Assembly (NCBI GenBank): GCA_947487745.1
Contig: CANKXQ010000002.1
Coordinates: 1 to 21,255 of the forward strand
Source of the DNA: Spartobacteria bacterium
Lineage (GTDB): Bacteria > Verrucomicrobiota > Verrucomicrobiia > Chthoniobacterales > Terrimicrobiaceae
Direction of reading: 5' to 3'
DNA length: 21,255 nt
Both the position numbers and the translations under genes were made by a program. The notes under the pieces are model-generated. The model saw only the letters and a list, made by a program, of their open reading frames with translations. It did no database searches and was not told the DNA's origin. This document shows, in pieces, positions 1 to 7,653 of the stretch (its first letter is position 1; every line of letters begins with the position of its first letter).

Positions 1-279
1 CATGGAGATGTCTTTGAAATCCCCGGTGGCGGTGTGCGTCTGGCCTCGACGGCTCTCACGCCTAACCAGATATTTCGTTTCGGGCGCAGTTGCTACGGAT
101 TTCAATTCCATCTGGAAATGACACCCACGCTCTTTGAAGAGTTGGTCTGCGATTCGCCTGAATATCTGATCGATTCGGGTGTTGATCCAGAGGACTTGAT
201 CTTTCAGGCCCGAGAAGTTTTGCCTCAACTTGAAAAACACGCCCGCGCCGCATTCAAAAAGTGGGCGGAGTTTTTATAG
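1..279 (+). CDS. Class I glutamine amidotransferase, C-terminal part (5' end outside window)
   Basis: This frame is open from the first base, so the start lies upstream; 92 codons are visible before a TAG stop. The visible part begins HGDVFEIPGG, the usual strand before the active site in GMP-synthase-like amidotransferases. It then has GFQFHLE (residues 34-40 of the fragment), in which H37 and E39 are the His and Glu of the Cys-His-Glu triad. The catalytic Cys must lie upstream. Such domains hydrolyse glutamine and pass ammonia to a partner, or act alone as GMP-synthase-like or gamma-glutamyl hydrolases. The partner and substrate cannot be told from this tail. The C-terminal stretch is acidic and helical, ending KKWAEFL. 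The last six bases overlap the end of the convergent helicase gene. Confidence 0.85.
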   Translation, partial: HGDVFEIPGGGVRLASTALTPNQIFRFGRSCYGFQFHLEMTPTLFEELVCDSPEYLIDSGVDPEDLIFQAREVLPQLEKHARAAFKKWAEFL

Positions 280-2616
280 GTTTGGCTTCTCAAGCGCCTG
301 CAGTGCGGCGGACTGAAACTCCAGCCAACGCGGGAAGTCGGGATTCGCAGCGTGCAAAATGTGTCTCAGGAGGCTCCTCCACTCCAGGGTGGCCCGCTCG
401 ATGTCGCCGCGCCGAATTGAGTCCGTCTCGCCTTGCAAGGCGCGCATTCCGCCGCTGCGGTGCAAACTCAACGCCTCGCAAGTTCCCTCGCCGAAGCCCG
501 GACACAAGCCTCCCTCAAGATAGCCTTCATGATCGACATGTCCGTAAACCTCGCGCGCCGCGCTTGCGAGGCTCAGGCTCGGCCCATCCGCAAAATCCCC
601 AAAGCGCGGCCCGCCTCTGAGGTTTGCCAGATGCGAGACAATGTCCTCAACGGGGTAGGAGAAATCCTCCAACGCCGCTGCGATCATGAGACCCTCGCCC
701 CCTTGAAAGCGGCTGAAGAGCCGGCCTCGCGGAGTTGGCGAGCCTGACTCGTCCACAAGCCCCAGTTTGCTCCATGCATGTGCGGGCGATCCCGGAGCGG
801 GATTGAAGACCGCAGAGTTTCCAACTTCGCCCAAGGAACTCACGCGCCGCCGGGGAGGATCCAGCAGGGCGGTGCCATCAGGCATCACGACCGCATTGAT
901 GGGAACGCCTGCCAGCGAGAGGCGAGCCATCAGATTCGGACCGTGCAGGGCGGTGGAGTGGAACTGGCCGGGCGACCAGTTGTTTTCCAGAAGCGGGATG
1001 ATATCGCGAATCAGCTCCGCTTCGGAAAATGTCTCGGATTTGCCCAAGCCAAGCAATTTCTGAATCCAAGGCAGCGGCTGAAAATGTGTGCCGGAGGAGC
1101 GCGCAACCGGCACTTCCTTTCCATAGGCAAAGCCGGTTTGATCCCCGATCTTGCAAGCTCTGCCATGCGACAGCGCTTCGAGACTGCGAGGGGCTCGCAG
1201 GGCGGGAATCCATCGTGCTTTGTTGAGACAAAGGCACTCGCCAAGGAGGCGCTTTTCCTCTTTCGCGGTTTTCAGGAAATGCCAGGAATTATCCGGCCCG
1301 AGAAACTCCACTCTGGTTGGTCCGTGCCGCTCGCTTGATTTTGATGGCACCAAGGCGCTCGCCAAATCGGGAGCGATTTTCTGGCGGCTGAAGAGCCTCT
1401 CGCAGACGAGGGATGCGCGTGCAAGCGGACTTGTGCCGTCGTCGGCGCCCGCCTCCATGACGCGCAGCAAAGTTGGCCAATCCATTTGGTTCACGCGCCG
1501 CAGTTGTCGAGGCGAGGCGTCGGGAAGTCCCGGGAGATTCGGTGCGGTGATCACAAAACCCCGCTCATCAAGCCCCCTCCGCCCGGCCCGGCCAAACATC
1601 TGGAGCAACTCATCGGAGCGGAGCGTGCGCTGGAACCGCGCGTCCCCGTAACTGGTCGAGGTGACTATCACGGATCGAACCGAAAAGTTGATTCCCGCTG
1701 CAAGGCCTGTGGTGGCGACGATGACATGGAGTTTTCCAGCCTTTCCTAAGGGTTCGATCCAGTCTGCTCGGGCGGAGTAGGGGAGTCCGCTGTGATGGAA
1801 TGCCACGCGGTGCTGCAACAATCTAGCAAGATCCCTCCCAAGCAGGTTTTGATCCTCCGGCGTCATGCGAACCGGGCTGTCTGCAGGCAACGCGGCCGCA
1901 ATTTGTGTGGCCATTTTTTCCGCATCGCGGCGGCGTGGCGCAAAAAGCAGAAGTGGCGTCAATCCCGCTTGGAGCGCGGCCACTGCAACGCGTGGCCAGA
2001 AACCATGCACCGAGTCCGGGACGCGCGGGAGGTTCTCGACAGGAAATTCGTCCAGCGGAACCGGGCGCTCCCGGACTTGGATCAACTGCACACGCCTCCC
2101 GAGTCTTCTCAACCACTCCGCAATATCCGAGGGATTCCTCACGCTTCCACTCAAGAGCAGTAGACGCGTTGAGGGCGCAGGAAGGGCCATGGCCATCTCG
2201 TAATTCAGTCCCCGCTGCGCGTCGGCAAGCATCTGGTATTCGTCCAGAATGAGAAATCCCGGGGAGTTTCCGCTGAGAATGCGCTCGCGCTGGGTTTCCA
2301 GCGTTGCCACCAGCACGGGGGCTTGAAGGTTCTCAGCGATATCGCCTGTAGCTATGCCGACATTCCATCCGAGGAATTTCCACTCGCGCCATTTGTCGTT
2401 CGCCAGGGCACGGGTTGGAACTGTGTAGACGGCCTGTCCGAGGCGCGCGGCTTCTGGTGTTTTCAGAAAAAGCTCAAAGACCCGCGTCTTGCCCGCACCA
2501 GTCGGGGCATCAATGATCACATCCGCACCACTCTTCAAGTGACGCACCGCATCCTGCTGCCAGAGATCCGGCAAATTCAAGGGAGCGAATGGAACCTGGA
2601 AAGCGGGGGAGTTCAA
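274..2616 (-). CDS. Ski2-like DExH-box helicase
   Basis: This 780-residue superfamily 2 helicase would unwind RNA or DNA using ATP in the cytoplasm. The motifs appear in order: Walker A APTGAGKT (37-44), motif Ia PTRALA (67-72), motif II DEYQ (125-128), motif III SGS (156-158), motif V TTGLAAGIN (302-310) and motif VI QMFGRAGRRG (339-348). The HHSGL stretch near 274-278 and the GRAGRRG form of motif VI are typical of the Ski2/Mtr4/Hel308 group. The C-terminal 400 residues are not recognised in detail. The start is TTG, two bases after the DUF362 stop; TGAGGT lies nine bases upstream, and no other Met precedes Walker A. It is the last gene of the minus-strand operon and overlaps the amidotransferase stop. 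RNA is the more likely substrate given the RNA methyltransferase two genes upstream, but this is inference. Confidence 0.9.
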   Translation of the reverse strand: MNSPAFQVPFAPLNLPDLWQQDAVRHLKSGADVIIDAPTGAGKTRVFELFLKTPEAARLGQAVYTVPTRALANDKWREWKFLGWNVGIATGDIAENLQAPVLVATLETQRERILSGNSPGFLILDEYQMLADAQRGLNYEMAMALPAPSTRLLLLSGSVRNPSDIAEWLRRLGRRVQLIQVRERPVPLDEFPVENLPRVPDSVHGFWPRVAVAALQAGLTPLLLFAPRRRDAEKMATQIAAALPADSPVRMTPEDQNLLGRDLARLLQHRVAFHHSGLPYSARADWIEPLGKAGKLHVIVATTGLAAGINFSVRSVIVTSTSYGDARFQRTLRSDELLQMFGRAGRRGLDERGFVITAPNLPGLPDASPRQLRRVNQMDWPTLLRVMEAGADDGTSPLARASLVCERLFSRQKIAPDLASALVPSKSSERHGPTRVEFLGPDNSWHFLKTAKEEKRLLGECLCLNKARWIPALRAPRSLEALSHGRACKIGDQTGFAYGKEVPVARSSGTHFQPLPWIQKLLGLGKSETFSEAELIRDIIPLLENNWSPGQFHSTALHGPNLMARLSLAGVPINAVVMPDGTALLDPPRRRVSSLGEVGNSAVFNPAPGSPAHAWSKLGLVDESGSPTPRGRLFSRFQGGEGLMIAAALEDFSYPVEDIVSHLANLRGGPRFGDFADGPSLSLASAAREVYGHVDHEGYLEGGLCPGFGEGTCEALSLHRSGGMRALQGETDSIRRGDIERATLEWRSLLRHILHAANPDFPRWLEFQSAALQALEKPNL

Positions 2617-2618
2617 AA

Positions 2619-3731
2619 TCAGCGAACCTCAGGCTGGGACGGAGCAGATTGTTTGAAGCCGGCAGGCGGCTCCGGGCGTGCTCCGACGCGGATGAGTTCG
2701 ATTTCTTCCTCGCGGTGCTTCCCGAGATTTATCGCCGAGGCGCTTTGTAACCAGAGCGTCATTTTATCGAGCGAAGGAAGCCGCGAGGGAGTTCGGTTTT
2801 CGTTCAGGAGTCGCGCTCCCGTGGCATCGATCGCCACAGGGTCTTTACTCATGAAGATCGAGTGATGGTCCACGAGAAAACCGGGATTGGGGAAAGGTCC
2901 ACCGGCATACTGCAGCACAAGGGCGTCAAGAATGGTGAGAACGACTTTTCCGTGAATCACGGCGTCCGCGTAGATTTCCGCGAGGTAGGGGTCGCCGAAA
3001 TCCGGCGAGCGTGTGAATCGCCGCCAGTTGTCGAGATTCGGGAGGGTCATATTGGCCAACGCCCCGTTCACTCCAGTGAGAAAACTATCGGTGAGGGAGG
3101 GGACATTAATGACCTTGTCCACTTCCTGACTCAGAACCTTGGCATAATAGCTCGTGCTGCTGAGTTGCTCTCCACCGCTGAGCATGTCTTCCATTCGCGA
3201 ACCGGCGCGGTCGCCAAAAGCGCTGTCTCCCCAGATCAGGCGGCCTATGACGGGTGCGGTGACTTGTGATTTTTTGTCGTAGCCTACGGCGGTATCGACC
3301 CACCTCAAGCGGTAGAGTGGGTCATTCCGCGAGTAACCTGCGGCAAGAAGGTCATCAAGGTTGCGATCCCAGACAATGATGTTCGACGGCTGAACGCCTG
3401 CCGAAATGAGCCCCGTGGCTATGGCTTTGACCACGGCTGGATGCGTTCCGCTCACAGCGCCGCCAGAGGCCGCGACTTTGATGCCTACGCGGTCGCTTGC
3501 CTTAACGAGAGAGGCCCAGGCCGCAGCCGGGTTGGGTTTGCCAGTGGTGGCACAAACCAGGTTGTCCACCATGCGCCGGACGACGGCAGGATTCGGAGTG
3601 CGGCGTTGCGCAAGGGATGATGTTTCCATCGCATAAAACACCTTCGCCTTTTCGGTCTGCTGTGCGCTGGCCGGGCCTGCCAACAGCGAGACGAGGAAGA
3701 GAATTATTAAAGTGGATTTTAAAAAGCTCAC
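2619..3731 (-). CDS. Secreted DUF362 domain protein
   Basis: This 370-residue protein matches the DUF362 family by its overall pattern (WASLVKASDRVGIKV, HPAVVKAIATGL, VINVPSLTDS, VLTILDAL, DPVAIDATG). It has an N-terminal signal peptide: Lys near position 5, a hydrophobic stretch at about 7-18, and an ASA-QQ cleavage site at about 23/24. It is therefore likely periplasmic. Many DUF362 proteins carry or act with iron-sulfur clusters, but this one has a single Cys (in NLVCATTG), so a cluster is unlikely. The biochemical role of the family is poorly known and none is claimed here. The GTG start overlaps the methyltransferase stop as GTGA. The helicase follows two bases downstream, so the protein sits in an operon of otherwise cytoplasmic nucleic-acid enzymes. 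Confidence 0.85.
   Translation of the reverse strand: MSFLKSTLIILFLVSLLAGPASAQQTEKAKVFYAMETSSLAQRRTPNPAVVRRMVDNLVCATTGKPNPAAAWASLVKASDRVGIKVAASGGAVSGTHPAVVKAIATGLISAGVQPSNIIVWDRNLDDLLAAGYSRNDPLYRLRWVDTAVGYDKKSQVTAPVIGRLIWGDSAFGDRAGSRMEDMLSGGEQLSSTSYYAKVLSQEVDKVINVPSLTDSFLTGVNGALANMTLPNLDNWRRFTRSPDFGDPYLAEIYADAVIHGKVVLTILDALVLQYAGGPFPNPGFLVDHHSIFMSKDPVAIDATGARLLNENRTPSRLPSLDKMTLWLQSASAINLGKHREEEIELIRVGARPEPPAGFKQSAPSQPEVR
2626..2631 (-). promoter_or_regulatory. Ribosome binding site for the helicase TTG start
   Basis: On the minus strand this reads TGAGGT, nine bases before a TTG codon at 2616. It lies inside the last codons of the upstream DUF362 gene. It decides the unusual start of the helicase, which has no ATG or GTG codon before the Walker A motif. 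Confidence 0.6.
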
Positions 3732-5245
3732 CGATGGGTTTTGATATAGCGCTCAAGGTGAACATCGAAACCTCCCAGGTCGATGCGCTGTTTCATGTCG
3801 AGTTCGAGCCGGGCGTATGATGGGCGGATGGAGAGCGGATTTGCAAAAACAAGAACGCCTCCCGGTTGGAGGACTCTCGCGGAAGTCTCCAGCAGATCGG
3901 CAATGAGTCCGGCGAGGTTGGGAATGGGGACCCGGCGACCCATGGGAGGATTTGTGATGATCTGGCTTATCGAGTTTGATGCCAGGTCGGCTTCCCGGAA
4001 ATCCCCATGGAAAAAATCCGCCTCCACGCGAAGGGCAGCCGCCTCAAGGTTGGACTTGGCGATATCAATCGCAGCGGCGCTCCGGTCCGAGCCCAGTAGC
4101 TTCCGCGCGCCTCCCAGCAGACCGCGTTCGATCAATTCCAAGCCCGATCCGCAAAAAGGATCCCAGACGACATCATTGCCTGAATTCCCCGCCAGTCGGG
4201 CCATGCATGCCGCAAGTGGTGGATGCGATGCGGCGGGAACATCAAGCCGGCGGTAGGAAAAACGGGGGTCTGGCGAAAGTCGCGGACGGAGTTCCACAAG
4301 GAATTGCCCCTCATATGGGTGAATCTCAACAGCCCAGGGAGCTCTTCGGGCGTCATTCAAAAGGTCGGGAGACAACGCGTAGACGCGATTGGCGATCTCA
4401 CGAACAAGGGCCCGCTGATGGCCGAGGGATGGAAAATCGAGGCGGTAGCGGACGCTGCCCTGCGTGAGTGTTTGAAGTAGATGAGAGGACGCGGCAAGAA
4501 CCTTTGCAATTGGTGCGGCATCAGGTTTGGGAATTTTCTTGAGAACAAAAGCGAGAGTTCCAAAGCAGCGAAGCGAAAGCAAATCGGAGAGGCTGAAGTC
4601 GGCGAGGGGCGTGAGTTCAACCAACCCCGGTCGAGAGCTTTTGACTTTGAAGAGTTGCCGCGCTTGCTGGGATGATTCCACTTCCTGCCGGATGAATCCC
4701 TCGAGTCCCCGGCGGCTGCGCAACTGGATTTGGAGGCCGGCAATCTTCTCTATCCTTTCGTCTAAACGAATCGTGGATGGCGACTCTTCCCGGGCAATGC
4801 TGGCTTTCACTTTCAAGGAGGTCTGGACAGGGAGCTTGTCCGCGACATCCAAGGTGGCTTTGCCGCCGATTTTATCCAAGGCGCGAGCCAGATATTTTCT
4901 CTCCCGCTCTGTGGGATTTTCCTTCCGGAGAAGCTCGATCAAGGCCTCCTCGTCCGAGGCCTCCGCTCCAATCTTTGGCAGGGCGGCCATGGCGTAGCGG
5001 CGGATTTTTTCATCGGGATCTTTCAAGAGTGAGCGAAGCCAGGCTGTAACTTCGGCTTTTTGCGAGTGCGATCCACTCTCTGAAAAAACAACGCTCACAG
5101 CACGCACGAGACCGGCATTCCTTGCTTTAGAACCCGGTGTCTCGCGGTTGAACGCCGGCACATGTTTGCTCCACAATTGCTCCCAACTGAGACACCGCAA
5201 TTGCTTGTAGAGATCCTTGGCTGCATTCGCGCTGGCGGTCTTCAT
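3728..5245 (-). CDS. HEAT-repeat / THUMP-like RNA methyltransferase (UPF0020 type)
   Basis: This 505-residue protein has two parts. Residues about 47-127 form HEAT-like helical repeats (RSLLKDPDEKIRRYAMAALP and the following segment). The C-terminal third is a SAM-dependent methyltransferase with motif I DPFCGSG (362-368), an acidic SAM-ribose position GSDRS, and the catalytic NPPMG (432-436). The NPPxG form is typical of RlmK/L-, TrmN- and Trm14-like enzymes that methylate guanosine N2 in rRNA or tRNA. The region between them, ending ASHPPLAACMARLAG, resembles the stretch that links a THUMP-type RNA-binding domain to these methyltransferases. The exact target base is unknown. The start is the ATG of an ATGA overlap with the AsmA-like gene. 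A longer in-frame extension to 5314 exists but would overlap the AsmA-like gene by 73 bases and adds a non-conserved peptide. Confidence 0.85.
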   Translation of the reverse strand: MKTASANAAKDLYKQLRCLSWEQLWSKHVPAFNRETPGSKARNAGLVRAVSVVFSESGSHSQKAEVTAWLRSLLKDPDEKIRRYAMAALPKIGAEASDEEALIELLRKENPTERERKYLARALDKIGGKATLDVADKLPVQTSLKVKASIAREESPSTIRLDERIEKIAGLQIQLRSRRGLEGFIRQEVESSQQARQLFKVKSSRPGLVELTPLADFSLSDLLSLRCFGTLAFVLKKIPKPDAAPIAKVLAASSHLLQTLTQGSVRYRLDFPSLGHQRALVREIANRVYALSPDLLNDARRAPWAVEIHPYEGQFLVELRPRLSPDPRFSYRRLDVPAASHPPLAACMARLAGNSGNDVVWDPFCGSGLELIERGLLGGARKLLGSDRSAAAIDIAKSNLEAAALRVEADFFHGDFREADLASNSISQIITNPPMGRRVPIPNLAGLIADLLETSARVLQPGGVLVFANPLSIRPSYARLELDMKQRIDLGGFDVHLERYIKTHR

Positions 5246-7653
5246 GGGGTTCTTTCTTCGGGCTTTTTTGCGCCACCAAAAGCAGGTATGCGCGTAATGA
5301 TTTTGGGAGACCAACGCGGGTCTGAAAAAGTGCCATCGGAGTGGTATTCGAAAAGTTTGCTCACCGGAAAAAATACGATTCCAGGCACGCCCTGCGCATT
5401 GAGCCTCATGTCCATGTCGAGTTTGCCTGTGAGAAAATAGATGTCGCCGTCGCCGAACATTGAGAAACCGCTGCCGACAATTTCGATGTTTTTTGTGCTG
5501 ACCTTCTTGTTGGCGACTGTGAAATCCGCCGTGGCGAGTCGGGCTGTATTGTAGGCCACACCAGGCAGGATACCGCCAATGATGCTTGAAAAGGGGCCAA
5601 GCGTGGGAATCGCGAACACATTCCCATCTTCGATGCGAATGCTACCAATTCCCGTCATCAGCTCCTCCGCTCCCATTTTTGTTTTGAAATTATAGCTGCC
5701 GCTGACCACGCCCTTCGAGTCGTCGTAGTTGAAATAGAGTTTCGTGAGTTTCGAAAAGTTCACCCTCTCCAATTGCACATCCGCTGTGAAAAATGGCGTC
5801 TTCGGATCGATCGAAACATCCGCCTTGAGCGTGACATCGCCACCCATCAGCGGAGCGCGCGTCACGCGGGCATCGACCTTGTTTCCGATCACAAGAACCT
5901 TCGCCGAGGTTTTGCCGAATGAAAGTGTCTTGCCGAGGAGATCGTAATCCATCCCGGCAGGTGACTCGACTTGGATGGCAAGATTGTTCTTAGTCGCCGT
6001 GCGCATGTGGACTTTGCCCTGAACCGCCACATTCGGATTCGAACGAAACCGGTAGGGGCTGATCGTCTTCGCGATGTTGGGATCGATCCACATCAGAACA
6101 TCATACGGAATCAGTGTGGAGCGGATGTTTTCCAGTCTCACCTCTTGCCTGCCGACATCGTAGTCAAACGAGCCCGTGCCTTTGCCCGGTCCGGTTGTGA
6201 TGATGATATTCTTGTAGCTCACGCAACTGTCCGAGATGACGAGGTCGGCCGTGCCCGAGTCGATCCAGGCTCCGCGCATGGCCGTGCGGCCGAGTTTCAG
6301 ATGACCGGTCCCTTTCATTACCGCAAAATCAAGTTTCGGTGCGCGGAGCGAAATCTGGATGTCCGGCAAGTCGGCGATTTGCATCTTGTCCAAAAATTCC
6401 CGTGTAGGCCGGTCGAACAGAGGGCTCAAATCCGTAGGAGGAATCGAGGTTCGCGCCTGCAGGCGATAGTCTCCAGGAGCGATCCACAGGTTTCCTGAAA
6501 AAGATCCCCGCTTCGCCGAGAACGAAATGTCCCGTATGTGAAGGCATTGATCCGCCCAGGCAAAACCCAGGCTCAATTCTCGGAAATCCACACCTTTGAA
6601 ATGGAGTTCAGGAGCCAAAAAACTGCCAATGACGCGCAGACCTGCATTCGGCTTTGTGAAGTCGGCAGTGACCTCCGCCTCGAGTTCGGGCGCGCCCTTG
6701 AATTGTGGTTGATCCTTGATTTTATCCGACCCCATGACGGCCGCCAAAATCGGGGCCGGATTGAGATTTGATCGAATGGAAGCTGTGGCCATGGAGGTGC
6801 TGCGCTCCCATTCACCCGATGCCTGCAGCGTTCCGCTTGCATCGCTAATCTGGATGATCGGAATGCGAAGTCTGCTATCTCTGAAATCGCCTTGGATTTT
6901 AATCTCCGAGAACGCCACTCCCTTGTGCTCGATTTTGGGGCAGGCGATTGTGAAATCTGGAAATGCCAGCGTCGCGGGATTCGCCGCATCGACCCAGAAT
7001 GTCGCGCTGATGACTGGCTCGCCGCCCGGAAAAGCAGTCTCCGCAAGCGACCGGAGAATTTTTTCAAAAGGAGGATTAGTCTCCTTTGGGTCTTCGGCTG
7101 CAGCGGGCGTCGGCAGTTGCAAATCGAGGGGATTTTGCACTTCGCCGCTCAGGCGGATTCGGATTCCCGCCACAATGCCTTCAAAGCTGCTCACGCGCAT
7201 GCTGCCGCCGAGAACAATGATTTCCGCATGGATATCTTTGATTTTGACGCGCTGTCCATCGGTCGACTTCGGCACGGGAATCGAGGCGTTGGCCGATCTG
7301 AGCGAGAGGCTTTCGACAACCAGACGCCGATGCATGAGTTCACCGAGGCTTACAGAGATCGCAACTTGGTTGATCGATGCCAGCGTGTTGGAGTCGTTAC
7401 CCCACTCCTTAAGTCGAACATCGCTCGCCACCAGACCCAGAAACGGATTGATCGCGAGGCGGCCGATTTCGACTTCCAGCGTGGGACTGCTCAGCGCCTG
7501 GCCGAGTGCCTCCTTCGCTCCGAAGCCGATTCCATGGACGCGCTGATAGTAAACACCGACTGGGATGCCGATAAAAATCAGCACCAGTGCCAATCGCACG
7601 GTGGATTTGAATAGAAAATAGACAATCGGATGAACCTTCATCTCAGCGGTCAC
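5242..7653 (-). CDS. AsmA-like envelope protein
   Basis: This 803-residue protein has one N-terminal transmembrane segment (about 10-34, IVYFLFKST then RLALVLIFIGIPVGVYY). A long beta-rich body follows, with the alternating pattern of AsmA/TamB-like proteins (repeated 'IRSNLNP', 'LKADVSIDPKTPFFTADVQLERV'-style strands). The C-terminal region (GIGSIRIEDGNVFAIPTLG, then GDGDIYFLTGKLDMDMRLNA) matches the AsmA-like C-terminal domain. Relatives in proteobacteria are inner-membrane-anchored and span the periplasm, helping phospholipid movement to the outer membrane. The GTG start overlaps the priA stop as GTGA. An ATG four codons on (7641) is an alternative start; neither has a strong ribosome binding site. 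The specific cargo cannot be told from sequence. Its placement between priA and an RNA methyltransferase says little about function but implies co-expression. Confidence 0.8.
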   Translation of the reverse strand: MTAEMKVHPIVYFLFKSTVRLALVLIFIGIPVGVYYQRVHGIGFGAKEALGQALSSPTLEVEIGRLAINPFLGLVASDVRLKEWGNDSNTLASINQVAISVSLGELMHRRLVVESLSLRSANASIPVPKSTDGQRVKIKDIHAEIIVLGGSMRVSSFEGIVAGIRIRLSGEVQNPLDLQLPTPAAAEDPKETNPPFEKILRSLAETAFPGGEPVISATFWVDAANPATLAFPDFTIACPKIEHKGVAFSEIKIQGDFRDSRLRIPIIQISDASGTLQASGEWERSTSMATASIRSNLNPAPILAAVMGSDKIKDQPQFKGAPELEAEVTADFTKPNAGLRVIGSFLAPELHFKGVDFRELSLGFAWADQCLHIRDISFSAKRGSFSGNLWIAPGDYRLQARTSIPPTDLSPLFDRPTREFLDKMQIADLPDIQISLRAPKLDFAVMKGTGHLKLGRTAMRGAWIDSGTADLVISDSCVSYKNIIITTGPGKGTGSFDYDVGRQEVRLENIRSTLIPYDVLMWIDPNIAKTISPYRFRSNPNVAVQGKVHMRTATKNNLAIQVESPAGMDYDLLGKTLSFGKTSAKVLVIGNKVDARVTRAPLMGGDVTLKADVSIDPKTPFFTADVQLERVNFSKLTKLYFNYDDSKGVVSGSYNFKTKMGAEELMTGIGSIRIEDGNVFAIPTLGPFSSIIGGILPGVAYNTARLATADFTVANKKVSTKNIEIVGSGFSMFGDGDIYFLTGKLDMDMRLNAQGVPGIVFFPVSKLFEYHSDGTFSDPRWSPKIITRIPAFGGAKKPEERTP

